In this document: positions 26,029 through 35,334 of the stretch, one piece after another
How positions within the stretch are numbered: the stretch's first letter is position 1
Layout of the letters: each line of letters begins with the position of its first letter
Source of the DNA: Schauerella fraxinea
Lineage (GTDB): Bacteria > Pseudomonadota > Gammaproteobacteria > Burkholderiales > Burkholderiaceae_B
Assembly (NCBI GenBank): GCA_030849965.1
Contig: JAVDKL010000001.1
Location: 1-64,000 of the forward strand
Reading direction: 5' to 3'
Length of the DNA: 64,000 nt
The notes under the pieces: generated by a model
Databases searched by the model: none
Told to the model about the DNA's origin: nothing
Seen by the model: only the letters and a program-made list of their open reading frames with translations
Made by a program: the position numbers and the translations under genes

Positions 26029-26840
26029 CGATGCCTGAACCGACACATCGACTCGCCGGCAAGATCGTGCTCGTGGCGGGGGCGGGAAGCAGCGCGCCGG
26101 GCTGGAGTATCGGTCGTGCCTGCGCGGTGGCGATGGCCCGGCATGGTGCAACGATTGCGGCGCTGGATTTCGACCGGACGGCGGCGGAGGATACCGTGCG
26201 GGAGATCGAGCAGATAGGCGGCCGCGCGATTGCCTTGCAGGCCGATGTGGGGGATGCCGATGCGATGGCCGATGTGGTGAATCAGGTGATTGCCGAATGG
26301 GGCCGCATCGACGTCTTTCATGCCAATGCCGGAATCAGCAAGACCGGTGGGCCGGAAGACATTTCAATGGAAGATTGGCACCGCATCCAGCACGTCAACG
26401 TGGATAGTCTGTTGATTGCCAGCAAGCTGATTCTGCCGCACATGCGCCGCCAACGTGCCGGATCGATCGTCACCGTGGCATCGGTTGCCGGGTTGCGATA
26501 CATCGGCTATCCGCATCTTGCCTATAGCGTAAGCAAGGCAGCGTTGATCCATTTCACCCGCATGCTGGCGCAGCAGTATGCCGCGGATGGCATACGCGCG
26601 AACGTGGTGATTCCCGGGTTGATCGACACACCGCGCATACAGAAAAACGTTGCGCACATGTTCGATGCTGCCAGTCTCGACAATGCGCGCGCCGCCCGGG
26701 ATAAGCAGGTGCCGATGGGCAGGATGGGGACGCCCTGGGAGGTGGCCAATGCCGTGGTCTTCCTGGCGTCGGATGAAGCGTCCTATATCACCGGCGCGGA
26801 GCTGGTGGTCGATGGCGGCATTACCGGCAAGTACGTGTGA
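26025..26840 (+). CDS. Short-chain dehydrogenase/reductase
   Basis: SDR of 271 residues. The cofactor loop is the longer form VAGAGSSAPGWSIGRA, followed by ALDFDR, HANAGISKTGG, and the catalytic YSVSK. The C-terminal DEASYITGAELVVDGGITGKYV is typical of the classical family. It overlaps the previous SDR (ATGA) and is the last gene of the operon. Two SDRs in a row suggest two oxidation steps or opposite stereochemistries. The substrate is unknown. Confidence 0.85.
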   Translation: MTMPEPTHRLAGKIVLVAGAGSSAPGWSIGRACAVAMARHGATIAALDFDRTAAEDTVREIEQIGGRAIALQADVGDADAMADVVNQVIAEWGRIDVFHANAGISKTGGPEDISMEDWHRIQHVNVDSLLIASKLILPHMRRQRAGSIVTVASVAGLRYIGYPHLAYSVSKAALIHFTRMLAQQYAADGIRANVVIPGLIDTPRIQKNVAHMFDAASLDNARAARDKQVPMGRMGTPWEVANAVVFLASDEASYITGAELVVDGGITGKYV

Positions 26841-26877
26841 TCGGCCGCATAAGCGTGGAGTGCGCGTATTTGCAGGA

Positions 26878-27777
26878 TTACTGCGGCCAGCGCGGCGTGG
26901 CGAAACGTTCAACCAGAAAGTCGATCAACAGCCGCACCTTGGGCGCCACATGCTTGCGGCTGCCGTACACCGCATAGATGCCGATGTCGACCGAACGATA
27001 GGCCGGGCAGATTTCGACCAGTCTGCCGGCGGCCAGGTCCTCTCCCACGATGAAGGTGGGCTGCAGGATGATGCCCTGGTGGTGAAGCGCGGCGGCGCGG
27101 CAGGTGTCGCCATTGTTCGTGCGCAGTTTCGGATGCGTCATTACCGTCACGCGGCCCTCGGGCCCGTCGAACCCCCATTCGTCGCGGGCCGCCCAGTAGC
27201 TGTAGGCGATGACGGCATGCGAACCGAGTTCGTGCGGGTGCTGGGGGGTACCGGCACGGGCCAGGTATTCGGGCGACGCGCAGAGCACCACGCGCGTGGA
27301 CGAGAGCTTGCGCGCAATCAGGCTGGAACTTTCGAGCTTGGTGATGCGCACGGCAAGGTCGTAGCCTTCCTCGACCAGGTCCGACACACGATCCGATAGC
27401 GTGACGTCGAACGTGACGTTGGGATGGCGCTCACTGAACGCTGCCCACGCGTCGGCCAGGTGCAGGATGCCGAAGCTCACCGGTGCGCTGACCTTGATGA
27501 GGCCGACGGCTTCGCCGGTGCGCGAGGTGATCTCCGCCTCGGCGGAAGCAAGTTCGTTCAGCAATTCCTTGCAGCGCAGGTAAAACACCTCACCGTCTTC
27601 GGTCATCGACAATCGGCGGGTGGTGCGGTTGAGCAGTCGCACGCCGAGTCGCGCTTCGAGATCGCCCACATGCCGCGACACGGCCGCTTTGGACATGTCT
27701 AGCGAGACGGTGGCGCCAATGAAGCTGCCGGCATCGACCACATGCACGTAGGTGCGCATCTGCAAAAATTTGTCCAC
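26878..27777 (-). CDS. LysR family transcriptional regulator
   Basis: Regulator of 299 residues. The N-terminal helix-turn-helix (about 16-65) contains GSFIGATVSLDMSKAAVSRHVGDLEARLGVRLLNRTTRRLS, and a periplasmic-binding-like effector domain follows from about residue 90. It belongs to the group close to the AaeR/DsdC-like regulators that face oxidoreductase genes. It is divergent from the extradiol dioxygenase gene at 27919, which it probably regulates, and convergent with the SDR operon end 37 bp away. Confidence 0.9.
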   Translation of the reverse strand: MDKFLQMRTYVHVVDAGSFIGATVSLDMSKAAVSRHVGDLEARLGVRLLNRTTRRLSMTEDGEVFYLRCKELLNELASAEAEITSRTGEAVGLIKVSAPVSFGILHLADAWAAFSERHPNVTFDVTLSDRVSDLVEEGYDLAVRITKLESSSLIARKLSSTRVVLCASPEYLARAGTPQHPHELGSHAVIAYSYWAARDEWGFDGPEGRVTVMTHPKLRTNNGDTCRAAALHHQGIILQPTFIVGEDLAAGRLVEICPAYRSVDIGIYAVYGSRKHVAPKVRLLIDFLVERFATPRWPQ

Positions 27778-27918
27778 GCGTGGGTCGCCTATTGGCTTGT
27801 AAATTGGGATAGTAAGTGCCAGTTTGGCATATTTATCTCGTTAATGTAGACAGATAGACTGATGTCATTGCATGAAGCGGGCGTGATGCTCGCCACTTAC
27901 CTCCTGGAGGACATGACC

Positions 27919-28710
27919 ATGACTTCGATTCCCGCTCTCTTCATTTCGCACGGTGCACCCACGTTTTCCGTTGAACCCGGATTGCTTGGGCCCCAACTGA
28001 CCGCATTGGGGCAGACGCTGCCCCGGCCGAAGGCGGTGTTGGTGGTGTCGCCGCACTGGACCACCCAGCAGATTCGCGTCGGCACAACGGCCCAGCCCGA
28101 GACCATTCACGATTTCGGCGGCTTCCCGCGTGAACTGTATGAGATCCAGTACCCGGTGCCTGGCGCTCCCGCGATAGCGGCGCACGTGGTCGATGTGCTT
28201 CGCGCGGCGGGCTGGCAAGCGTCGGCCGATGAACGCCGCGGGCTGGATCACGGTGCCTGGGTGCCTGTGCGCTATCTGTTTCCCGACGGCGACGTGCCGG
28301 TGTTTCAAGTGTCCATGCCGGCTGGGCTGGATGCCGATACGGCCTATGCGTTCGGCGCGGCATTGGCACCGCTGCGCGAGGAGGGCGTGTTGATCGTAGG
28401 CTCGGGCAGTTTGACCCACAATCTGTATGAGTTTCGCGGCCCGGTAACGGAAGACGCGGTCTATGCGCGCGAGTTTGCCGGGTGGGTGCGCGAGACGGTG
28501 GTGGCGGGCGACCATGATCGGCTGCGCCGCACGCTCGAGATCGCGCCGCACGCCAAACGCGCGCATCCCACGACCGAGCACTTTCTGCCGTTGCTGGTGG
28601 CGGCGGGTGCCGCTGGCGCCGATGCCGCCGTCGACGTGCTGGACGGCGGCATCACCTACGGTATTTTGTCGATGGATTCCTACGTTTTTGGATCCCCAAC
28701 ACAACATTAA
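27919..28710 (+). CDS. DODA-type extradiol dioxygenase (LigB superfamily, YgiD-like)
   Basis: Metal-dependent ring-opening dioxygenase of 263 residues of the 4,5-DOPA dioxygenase type. Metal and active-site residues are in FISHGAPT (start), VVSPHWTTQ, GLDHGAWVPVRYLFPD and GSGSLTHNLYEF. The ATG at 27919 has GGAGG 8 nt upstream (27906-27910); the ATG at 27913 is too close to it and the longer frame from 27862 has no family match. It is divergent from a LysR gene. The physiological substrate of this family in bacteria is often unknown; a catechol derivative is likely. Confidence 0.88.
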   Translation: MTSIPALFISHGAPTFSVEPGLLGPQLTALGQTLPRPKAVLVVSPHWTTQQIRVGTTAQPETIHDFGGFPRELYEIQYPVPGAPAIAAHVVDVLRAAGWQASADERRGLDHGAWVPVRYLFPDGDVPVFQVSMPAGLDADTAYAFGAALAPLREEGVLIVGSGSLTHNLYEFRGPVTEDAVYAREFAGWVRETVVAGDHDRLRRTLEIAPHAKRAHPTTEHFLPLLVAAGAAGADAAVDVLDGGITYGILSMDSYVFGSPTQH

Positions 28711-28806
28711 GAGAAAGGTTGGTGTTCGCCCGATGGCGGTACGGGCGCAGGACGATTAAACTGCGGGCCTCTTGGCTTTTTAATCTCCCGGATTACACGA
28801 GATCTT

Positions 28807-30012
28807 ATGCAAGCTGTTATCGAATTCGTGGCGCAGGGGTTTGCCGACGCCAGTGTTTGGCAAATCGTTGGCTTTACGTTCATCGTCACGCACATCACGA
28901 TCTTGTCGACGACGTTGTTCCTGCACCGCAGCCAGACCCATCGGGGCGTGGATTTCCACCCGATCATCTCGCATTTCTTCCGCTTCTGGTTGTGGCTCAC
29001 CACCGGTATCGTGACGCGCGAATGGGTGGCCGTGCACCGCAAGCACCACGCAAAATGCGAGGGCGAAGAAGATCCGCATTCGCCGCTCGTGCATGGTGCG
29101 TCGACCGTATTGTGGAAGGGCGCGCAGCTTTATCGCGTTTCGGCCACCGACCAATCCACGCTCGATCGCTATGGCCGCGGCACGCCCAACGATTGGTTGG
29201 AAAAGCACGTGTATACCGGCCGTCGTGGCTGGGGCATCACGATCATGCTTGCGATCGATGTGGCGCTTTTCGGTGGGTTGGGATTTACCGTGTGGGCCAT
29301 CCAGATGGCCTGGATTCCGTTCTGGGCGGCTGGCGTGATCAACGGCCTGGGGCACCATGTGGGCTATCGCAACTTCTCCAGCGCGGATGCCAGCACCAAT
29401 CTGTTTCCGATCGGTATCCTGATCGGTGGTGAAGAGCTGCACAACAACCATCATGCGCATGGCACGTCGGCCAAGTTTTCGAGCAAGTGGTACGAATTCG
29501 ATCTGGGCTGGATGTATATCCGCAGCATGGAAGTGCTGCGTTTGGCGACCGTGCGCCGCAAGGCGCCCGCGCGCAAACTGAAAGCCGCGCACGAAGCCGG
29601 TGTGCTGGATGATCGCAGCCTGGAGGCGGTGCTGCTGCATCGTCACGAGATCATGGCCAAGTACGCCCAGTTGCTCAAGCGCATTGCCGGGCGCGAGTGG
29701 CGCAACCTGCAGCCGCACACCCGGGCCGAATTGCCGGCTTGGCGCGCGTTTGCGTCGCGCCGTTGGCTGTTGTGGCAGGAAAGCCTGTTGAATGGCGAGC
29801 AACGCGCGCAATTGCAACGCGTGGCCGCGGCGTCCCCCACATTGGCGCACGTGATCGAGATGCGCGCTGCATTGGCGCGTATTTGGGAAAGCACTGCCGA
29901 CAGCAGCGAGCAACTGCTGCATCGTCTGCAAGCCTGGTGCGCTCAGGCCGAGCGCAGCCCTGTGCAGGAGCTGGCCGGCTTCGCGCAACGTCTGCGGTTG
30001 TATACGACGTGA
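28807..30012 (+). CDS. Acyl-CoA/fatty acid desaturase (delta-9 type)
   Basis: Integral membrane di-iron desaturase of 401 residues that introduces a cis double bond into acyl chains. The three histidine boxes are visible: HRSQTHRG (about residue 39), HRKHHAKCEGEEDPHSP (about 78) and HNNHHAHGTSAKFS (about 217), with hydrophobic segments between. The C-terminal 130 residues are soluble, helical and charged, longer than in minimal desaturases. It has its own gap on both sides and a strong terminator downstream, so it is monocistronic. Confidence 0.9.
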   Translation: MQAVIEFVAQGFADASVWQIVGFTFIVTHITILSTTLFLHRSQTHRGVDFHPIISHFFRFWLWLTTGIVTREWVAVHRKHHAKCEGEEDPHSPLVHGASTVLWKGAQLYRVSATDQSTLDRYGRGTPNDWLEKHVYTGRRGWGITIMLAIDVALFGGLGFTVWAIQMAWIPFWAAGVINGLGHHVGYRNFSSADASTNLFPIGILIGGEELHNNHHAHGTSAKFSSKWYEFDLGWMYIRSMEVLRLATVRRKAPARKLKAAHEAGVLDDRSLEAVLLHRHEIMAKYAQLLKRIAGREWRNLQPHTRAELPAWRAFASRRWLLWQESLLNGEQRAQLQRVAAASPTLAHVIEMRAALARIWESTADSSEQLLHRLQAWCAQAERSPVQELAGFAQRLRLYTT

Positions 30013-30116
30013 ACTGACGAACCTTCCATTCGAGGTCACACGAGATGCGGGGGGTATTCAACGCCTCGCCTACCTCCACCGTTCACTTCGATAGCCGCTG
30101 TGTATCGCTCACACAC

Positions 30117-30154
30117 AAACGCGCGCCCGACGATCATCGTCCGGCGCGCGTTTT
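30117..30154. terminator. Rho-independent terminator after the desaturase gene
   Basis: A stem of AAACGCGCGCC / GGCGCGCGTTT continues inward with GACGAT / ATCGTC after a mismatch and is followed by a T run. The A/T ends allow it to act on the convergent acetyltransferase transcript as well. Confidence 0.85.
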
Positions 30155-30206
30155 GCGTCAGGGGTCAGCACTTGCCAGGCATGCGCGGGGGAGTGCTGAC
30201 GCTAGG

Positions 30207-30746
30207 CTACGGCGCGGTCGCTGCCGTTCGTTTCCAATAGATTCGCGTGCCGCACAGCCCGCCATGAGGCTTGAGCGCAAAGTCGGGAATGCTGCCGGCG
30301 TAGGTAAAGCCGATTTTTTCGTAAAGCGGTGCGGCACCGTCTTCCTCCGCCGTATCCAGCACCAGCAGGCTGCGATGATGGTCGACCGCCAATGATTCGG
30401 CCGCACCCATGAGCGCCGCCGCGATGCCCCGGCCACGGTAGCCGAGCGGCACCATCAACTTTGCGATCTCGGCGCGGTGCGGCTGATTGGGCGGGCAATC
30501 GAGGATGAGCGTGACCGTGCCGGCCAACACGTCGCCATCCCAGGCACCCAGCAGCGTGCGCTCGCCGCGAGCTGCTGCCGCAAGCGATTGGGTCCAGAAC
30601 GCGGTGGCGTCGTCGGGGCGCAAGGGATGCATGAAGCTGACCGAGCCACCGTGGGCCACGACTTCGATCAGCATGTCGCGCAACGCGGCGATGGTGGCGG
30701 GCGAGGCCGCGAGGGGTTTGATTTCGATGGCGGGCGACATGGTCAT
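30207..30746 (-). CDS. GNAT family N-acetyltransferase
   Basis: Acetyl-CoA-dependent acetyltransferase of 179 residues. The central acetyl-CoA-binding motif reads MVPLGYRGRGIAAALMGAAE, followed by LLVLDTAEEDGAAPLYEKIGF, which is the usual motif A/B pair. The acceptor (amino acid, antibiotic or protein) is unknown. The start MTMSP offers two ATGs six bases apart. It ends in convergence with the desaturase terminator and stands apart from the XRE regulator upstream. Confidence 0.85.
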   Translation of the reverse strand: MTMSPAIEIKPLAASPATIAALRDMLIEVVAHGGSVSFMHPLRPDDATAFWTQSLAAAARGERTLLGAWDGDVLAGTVTLILDCPPNQPHRAEIAKLMVPLGYRGRGIAAALMGAAESLAVDHHRSLLVLDTAEEDGAAPLYEKIGFTYAGSIPDFALKPHGGLCGTRIYWKRTAATAP

Positions 30747-30910
30747 GGAAGTCTGGCGAAAAAAAGGGCAGTTTCAGGAAAAAACGGGTGCGTGTGCAGT
30801 GAACGAACGCGGCAAGCGGAAGGTGTGGCCATGGAAAGCCGGCCGCTGCCACGATATGACGATGACGTCAGGCCTCTTTTCGATGGTTCGGTCGAGCGAT
30901 ACGCGGTCGT

Positions 30911-31477
30911 TCAGTGGCGAGCGAGGGCAACGACGTAAAAGCAGGGCGCTGCGGTGTGATTGGCGAGCACCACGTCGCCGGGCGGACCGAATCCCAAACA
31001 ATCGCCCGCGCTGAGTTCGTGCTGTTCGCCGCCTTCGGTGATCGTCAGCACGCCGTCTTGCACCCAGATCGTTTGGCGGATACGGGCATAAGAGGATGCT
31101 GGCATGGCCACGCGCTGGCCGGGCGGCAGTTTGACGCGCACGATCTCGACTGGATGATCGGGGCGGTTGAAGACTTGGGTGCGCACATAGCCCGTCGCGG
31201 GATCTTGCCAGACGGGCTGGTCGGCGGCGCGCGACAGGCGATTGTCAGCGCCTTCGGCGCGCAGCAGCAACCCCGCCAGCGTGAGATCGAATGCGGCCGC
31301 GATACGCACGAGGATGGTGGCCGTAGGACTGGCCTCTTCGCGTTCGATTTTGCTGATCGTGGCTTTCGACACCGACGCACGCTCGGCCAGATCGGCGAGC
31401 GACCAGCCGCGTGCGTCACGCTCGAGCTTGATGCGATGAGCCAGAAGGCTGCCCGTGTCGTCAATTAAAGTATCCAT
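30911..31477 (-). CDS. XRE family regulator with C-terminal cupin domain
   Basis: Regulator of 188 residues: an N-terminal lambda-repressor-like helix-turn-helix (about 12-66; LADLAERASVSKATISKIEREEASPTATIL) and a C-terminal cupin (about 105-185; VKLPPGQRVAMPASS, DGVLTITEGGEQHELSAGDCLGFGP). Such HTH-cupin proteins sense small metabolites through the cupin. The start at 31477 (MDTLIDD) is chosen over a frame open to 31636 because the latter would cross the divergent promoter region. It faces the GntR-led tetronate operon with a palindrome in between, or may control the acetyltransferase. Confidence 0.88.
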   Translation of the reverse strand: MDTLIDDTGSLLAHRIKLERDARGWSLADLAERASVSKATISKIEREEASPTATILVRIAAAFDLTLAGLLLRAEGADNRLSRAADQPVWQDPATGYVRTQVFNRPDHPVEIVRVKLPPGQRVAMPASSYARIRQTIWVQDGVLTITEGGEQHELSAGDCLGFGPPGDVVLANHTAAPCFYVVALARH

Positions 31478-31502
31478 AAACACACTATAGTAGATATTGC
31501 AA

Positions 31503-31561
31503 TGCTTGCCCACCAAGCAAAACGGGATACCTACCAAAGGTTGACTAGGGTAAATACCTAG
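31503..31561. promoter_or_regulatory. Divergent control region of the XRE-cupin gene and the tetronate operon
   Basis: Two inverted repeats lie in the 119-bp gap. TGCTTG-CCCAC-CAAGCA (31503-31519) overlaps a minus-strand promoter candidate (TTGGTG, 18 bp, TACTAT) for the XRE gene. CTAGG-GTAAATA-CCTAG (31545-31561) lies 35 bp before the gntR start and is the better candidate for GntR autoregulation. Confidence 0.45.
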
Positions 31562-31596
31562 GTTCAAACCCTGGGGAAAATTCATACTATGACAAT

Positions 31597-32427
31597 ATGA
31601 CGACATCAGATTATGAAAGTGCAGCAAGCGCTTCACCGTCTTTGAGACTGATCCCAGAGCGCCTGTCTGATCGATTGGCTTCGCTATTGGCGGAGCAAAT
31701 CGAGACGGGCAAGCTCGCCCCTGGCGAACGCCTGCCTACCGAGCCTGAACTCGTGCGCATCCATGGTGTGTCGCGCACGGTCGTGCGCGAAGCGGTGAGC
31801 CAACTCAAATCTCGGTCGCTGCTGATTTCGCGGCAAGGCTCCGGCGTGTTCGTGTCGCCCGAACCGGCGTCGCAACCTTTGGCGTTCGATCCTGCCGTGC
31901 TCGGCTCCATGGCGTCGGTGGTGCAAGTGGTGGAAGTGCGCCGCGCGCTTGAAGGCGAAATCGCCGCATTGGCGGCCGTGCGGGCGCGGCGACCCGACAT
32001 CCTGGCGATTCGGCGGGCCCGCGATGCCATCGACGTGGCGACCGCTGCGGGTGGCGATGGGGTCAATGAGGATCTCGCCTTTCACCGCAGCATCGCGCAG
32101 GCCAGCGGCAATCCGCAGTTCACGCTTGTGTTGGGTTTTCTTGAGCAATACCTGCGCGAGGCGGTACGCGTCACGCGGGACAACGAAGAACGTCATGCCG
32201 GGTTCGCCGATGCGGTGCGCGCCGAGCATGACGCCATTTTTATCGCGATCGAGGCCGGCGACCCGGTCGCCGCACGCGCCGCGGCGACGGAGCACATGGT
32301 GCAGGCGGCGCGCCGTTTGGTCGCAGGCGGCATGGTGCCGCCGCATGCCGCAGCGGCCACCGATGCCACGGTCGCGCACGCCGCATTGGATCGGCGCAAT
32401 TCCACAGAAAGAGGTAGTAAGCGATGA
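31597..32427 (+). CDS. GntR family (FadR subfamily) transcriptional regulator
   Basis: Regulator of 276 residues. The winged helix spans about 20-90 (GERLPTEPELVRIHGVSRTVVREAVSQLKSRSLL, then RQGSGVFV), and an all-helical FCD ligand domain follows with metal-binding type residues in EDLAFHRSIAQASGN and the C-terminal EHDAIFIAIEAGDP. It overlaps ltnD by ATGA, so it is the first gene of the tetronate operon and presumably controls itself and the pathway. The ligand is likely a tetronate or its 2-oxo derivative. Confidence 0.9.
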   Translation: MTTSDYESAASASPSLRLIPERLSDRLASLLAEQIETGKLAPGERLPTEPELVRIHGVSRTVVREAVSQLKSRSLLISRQGSGVFVSPEPASQPLAFDPAVLGSMASVVQVVEVRRALEGEIAALAAVRARRPDILAIRRARDAIDVATAAGGDGVNEDLAFHRSIAQASGNPQFTLVLGFLEQYLREAVRVTRDNEERHAGFADAVRAEHDAIFIAIEAGDPVAARAAATEHMVQAARRLVAGGMVPPHAAAATDATVAHAALDRRNSTERGSKR

Positions 32428-33350
32428 GTCAATCTCAGAATGCCGCGCGCGTACTTGGCGTGGTCGGCTTGGGCTCGATGGGTATGGGCGCGGCGCGATC
32501 GGCGGTGCGCGCCGGGGTGACCACTTGGGGCTTGGACACGCGTGCCGAAGCACGCGAACAATTCGCCGCTGAGGGCGGTCATGCCACGTCGACGCTGGCC
32601 GAATTGGGCCGCGAGTGCGATGTGGCGTTGATCCTGGTGGTCAATGCGGCGCAAACCGAAGACGTGCTGTTTGGCGCCGATGGGTTGATCGAACATCTGA
32701 AGCCCGGCTCGGTTGTTGTGACGGCTGCCACGGTGGATCCCACGTTGCCGCCCGTGTGGGAAGCACGTCTGGCCGAAAAGGGCATTTTCCTGATCGACGG
32801 TCCGGTATCGGGCGGCGCCAAGAAGGCTGCTGAAGGCCAGATGACGGTGATGGCTTCGGGCAAGCCGGAAGCCTTTGCCGCGGCCGGCAACGTGCTAGAA
32901 GCCTACGCGGGCAAGATCTATCGCCTGGGCGATCGTGCGGGTGTGGGGTCGACGGTAAAGATGGTCAACCAGCATCTGGCGGGCGTACATATCGCTGCGG
33001 CGTGCGAAGGCATGGCATTGGGCATGCGCGCGGGCGCGGATCCCGAAGCCCTGTACGAGGTGATCTGCAATTCGGCCGGCATGAGCTGGATGTTCCAGAA
33101 TCGTGTGCCGCACATTCTGGAAGGCGACTACACGCCCTTGTCAGCCGTGAATATCTTCGTGAAGGATCTGGGCATCGTGCTGGACGCGGCGCGCAAGCTG
33201 GCCTTCCCGTTACCTCTGGCCGCTACCGCGCACCAGCTTTACCTGGCCACCTCGGCCGCAGGTCATGGCGGTGAAGACGATTCGGCCGTGATCAAGTTTT
33301 ACGCCGGACTGGCCGGTATCGACCTGCCGGCCAAGAAGGAGCAAGCATGA
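32424..33350 (+). CDS. ltnD: L-threonate 2-dehydrogenase (beta-hydroxyacid dehydrogenase family)
   Basis: NAD-dependent oxidoreductase of 308 residues that oxidises L-threonate at C2 to 2-oxo-tetronate. The Rossmann motif VGLGSMGMGAA lies at 13-24, DGPVSGGAKKAAEGQMTVMASG is the substrate-binding block, and the catalytic Lys is in VKMVNQHLAG. Assignment over other beta-hydroxyacid dehydrogenases rests on its place before otnK, otnC and otnI. It is coupled by ATGA overlaps to gntR and to otnK. Confidence 0.85.
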   Translation: MSQSQNAARVLGVVGLGSMGMGAARSAVRAGVTTWGLDTRAEAREQFAAEGGHATSTLAELGRECDVALILVVNAAQTEDVLFGADGLIEHLKPGSVVVTAATVDPTLPPVWEARLAEKGIFLIDGPVSGGAKKAAEGQMTVMASGKPEAFAAAGNVLEAYAGKIYRLGDRAGVGSTVKMVNQHLAGVHIAAACEGMALGMRAGADPEALYEVICNSAGMSWMFQNRVPHILEGDYTPLSAVNIFVKDLGIVLDAARKLAFPLPLAATAHQLYLATSAAGHGGEDDSAVIKFYAGLAGIDLPAKKEQA

Positions 33351-34666
33351 GCGCGGGCGTGACACAACCTGCCGGCGCGGCCGGCAACCTTCGCGGCGCT
33401 GGCGTAAAGCTCGGATGTATTGCCGATGACTTTACGGGTGCCACCGATCTGGCGAACAACCTGGTGCGCAGCGGCATGCGCGTGGTGCAGACCATCGGCG
33501 TGCCCGACGATGCCGCGGCGGTGGATGCCGACGCCATCGTGGTGGCGCTGAAATCGCGCACCGAGCCTGCGGCCGACGCGATCGCACAGTCGCTGGAGGC
33601 GCTGCGCTGGCTGCAAGCCCAAGGCGTGGAACAAATCTACTTCAAGTATTGTTCCACGTTCGACAGCACGGCGGCCGGCAACATCGGCCCGGTGGCCGAA
33701 GCGCTGATGGACGCGTTGGCCACAGATTTCACGATCGCCACCCCGGCGTTTCCGGAAAACGGGCGCACCGTTTTCAAGGGCCACTTGTTTGTGGGCGACG
33801 TGCTGCTCCACGAGTCGGGGATGCAGAACCATCCCCTCACGCCGATGACCGATCCCAACCTGGTGCGCGTGCTGCAGGCGCAGTGCAAGCGCCGCGTGGG
33901 TCTGATCGACTATCGCACCGTGGCGCAGGGCGCCGATGCGGTGCGGGCGCGTATCGCCGCGTTGCGCGAAGAGGGCGTATCGCTGGCGGTGCTGGATGCC
34001 GTGTCCAACGAGGATCTGCTGCGCGTGGGCCCGGCATTGGGCGATTTACCCTTGTTGACGGCGGGCTCCGGCGTGGCGATTGGCTTGCCGCAGAACTGGG
34101 GGCTCAACGCCAACGACCAGGCGGCGCAATTGCCGCGTGGCAGCGGCATGCAGGCGATCGTGTCCGGTAGCTGCTCGCTGGCGACCAACCGTCAAGTATT
34201 GGATTTCATCCGCCGCGGCGGTCAGGCACTGGCTATCGACCCGATGCGTATTGCGGCGGGTGTGGATGTGGCGGCTGCCGCATTGGCCTGGGCCGAGCCG
34301 TTGCTGGCGCAGGGCCCCGTGCTGCTGTATTCGACTGCGGATGCCACAGACGTCAAGGCGGTACAAGGCAAGCTGGGTGTGGGTGAGGCCGGCGCGCTCG
34401 TCGAGCAGACGATCGCCAGGATCGCGCGCGGGCTGGTCGAACGCGGCGTGGGGCAGCTGCTTGTGGCGGGCGGTGAAACGTCGGGCGCCTGCGTGCAAGC
34501 CCTGGATATCGACCAGATGCAGATCGGTACGCAAATCGATCCGGGTGTGCCTTGGTGCCATGCGCACAGCGCCGCCGCGCCGGCCGGTTCGCTGCATATC
34601 GCCTTGAAGTCGGGCAATTTCGGCACCGACGATTTCTTCACCAAGGCCTTCGGGGTGATCGCATGA
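33347..34666 (+). CDS. otnK: 3-oxo-tetronate kinase
   Basis: Four-carbon acid sugar kinase (former DUF1537) of 439 residues that phosphorylates 3-oxo-tetronate at the 4-hydroxyl. The N-terminal substrate domain has LGCIADDFTGATDLANNLVRSGM and FKYCSTFDSTAAGNIGP, and the C-terminal ATP domain has LLVAGGETSGACVQAL. Coupled to ltnD and otnC by ATGA overlaps. Together with OtnC and OtnI it forms the known acid-sugar route described in Cupriavidus. Confidence 0.92.
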   Translation: MSAGVTQPAGAAGNLRGAGVKLGCIADDFTGATDLANNLVRSGMRVVQTIGVPDDAAAVDADAIVVALKSRTEPAADAIAQSLEALRWLQAQGVEQIYFKYCSTFDSTAAGNIGPVAEALMDALATDFTIATPAFPENGRTVFKGHLFVGDVLLHESGMQNHPLTPMTDPNLVRVLQAQCKRRVGLIDYRTVAQGADAVRARIAALREEGVSLAVLDAVSNEDLLRVGPALGDLPLLTAGSGVAIGLPQNWGLNANDQAAQLPRGSGMQAIVSGSCSLATNRQVLDFIRRGGQALAIDPMRIAAGVDVAAAALAWAEPLLAQGPVLLYSTADATDVKAVQGKLGVGEAGALVEQTIARIARGLVERGVGQLLVAGGETSGACVQALDIDQMQIGTQIDPGVPWCHAHSAAAPAGSLHIALKSGNFGTDDFFTKAFGVIA

Positions 34667-35334
34667 GCAGCGTCGCGTTCATGCCGGAAGCGATCGCGCG
34701 TGAGGAAATATGCCGGGTCGGGCGGTCGCTTTTTGCGCGCGGGTATGTGCATGCCACGGCGGGCAATATCAGCGTGCGCCTTGAAGACGGCAGCTTTTTG
34801 ATTACCCCGACGGATGCGTGCATGGGCGAGCTCGAGGCCGCGCGCATTTCGCATGTGGGCGCCGATGGCACGCCGCTCGGCGGCGATCGGGCCAGTAAAA
34901 CCCTGGCCCTGCATCGCCGCATCTACGGTGCGGATCCCGACGCGCGCTGCGTGATTCACACGCACAGCACGCATCTTGTTGCGCTCACGCTCAAGGGCGT
35001 GTGGCGCACGTCCGATATCGTGCCGCCGATCACACCTTACTTCGTGATGAAGGTGGGACACGTGCCGTTGATCCCGTATCACAAGCCGGGCGATGCGCGC
35101 GTGGCGGATCTGGTGGCCGACACGATCGTTCAAGCGCAAGCGAATGGCGCGCCCATTCGCGCGGTGATGCTCGATCGTCTGGGGCCGAACGTGTGGCAAA
35201 GCACCCCGGCCGCGGCCATGGCCACGCTCGAAGAGCTGGAAGAGACCGCACGCTTGTGGTTGATCGCGCAGCCGGCGCCGTTGTCGGACGCGCAGATCGA
35301 TGAGCTGCGCACGACTTTCGGCGCGCGCTGGTAG
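34663..35334 (+). CDS. otnC: 3-oxo-tetronate 4-phosphate decarboxylase (class II aldolase family)
   Basis: Zinc-dependent decarboxylase of 223 residues converting 3-oxo-tetronate 4-phosphate to dihydroxyacetone phosphate and CO2. Class II aldolase features are readable: [17 protein letters not shown] near residue 27, the catalytic Glu in MGELE, and the metal-binding HTHSTH near residue 105 with a further His at IPYHKPGD. The ATG at 34663 overlaps the otnK stop; the frame upstream is only the shadow of otnK. Confidence 0.9.
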   Translation: MSSVAFMPEAIAREEICRVGRSLFARGYVHATAGNISVRLEDGSFLITPTDACMGELEAARISHVGADGTPLGGDRASKTLALHRRIYGADPDARCVIHTHSTHLVALTLKGVWRTSDIVPPITPYFVMKVGHVPLIPYHKPGDARVADLVADTIVQAQANGAPIRAVMLDRLGPNVWQSTPAAAMATLEELEETARLWLIAQPAPLSDAQIDELRTTFGARW

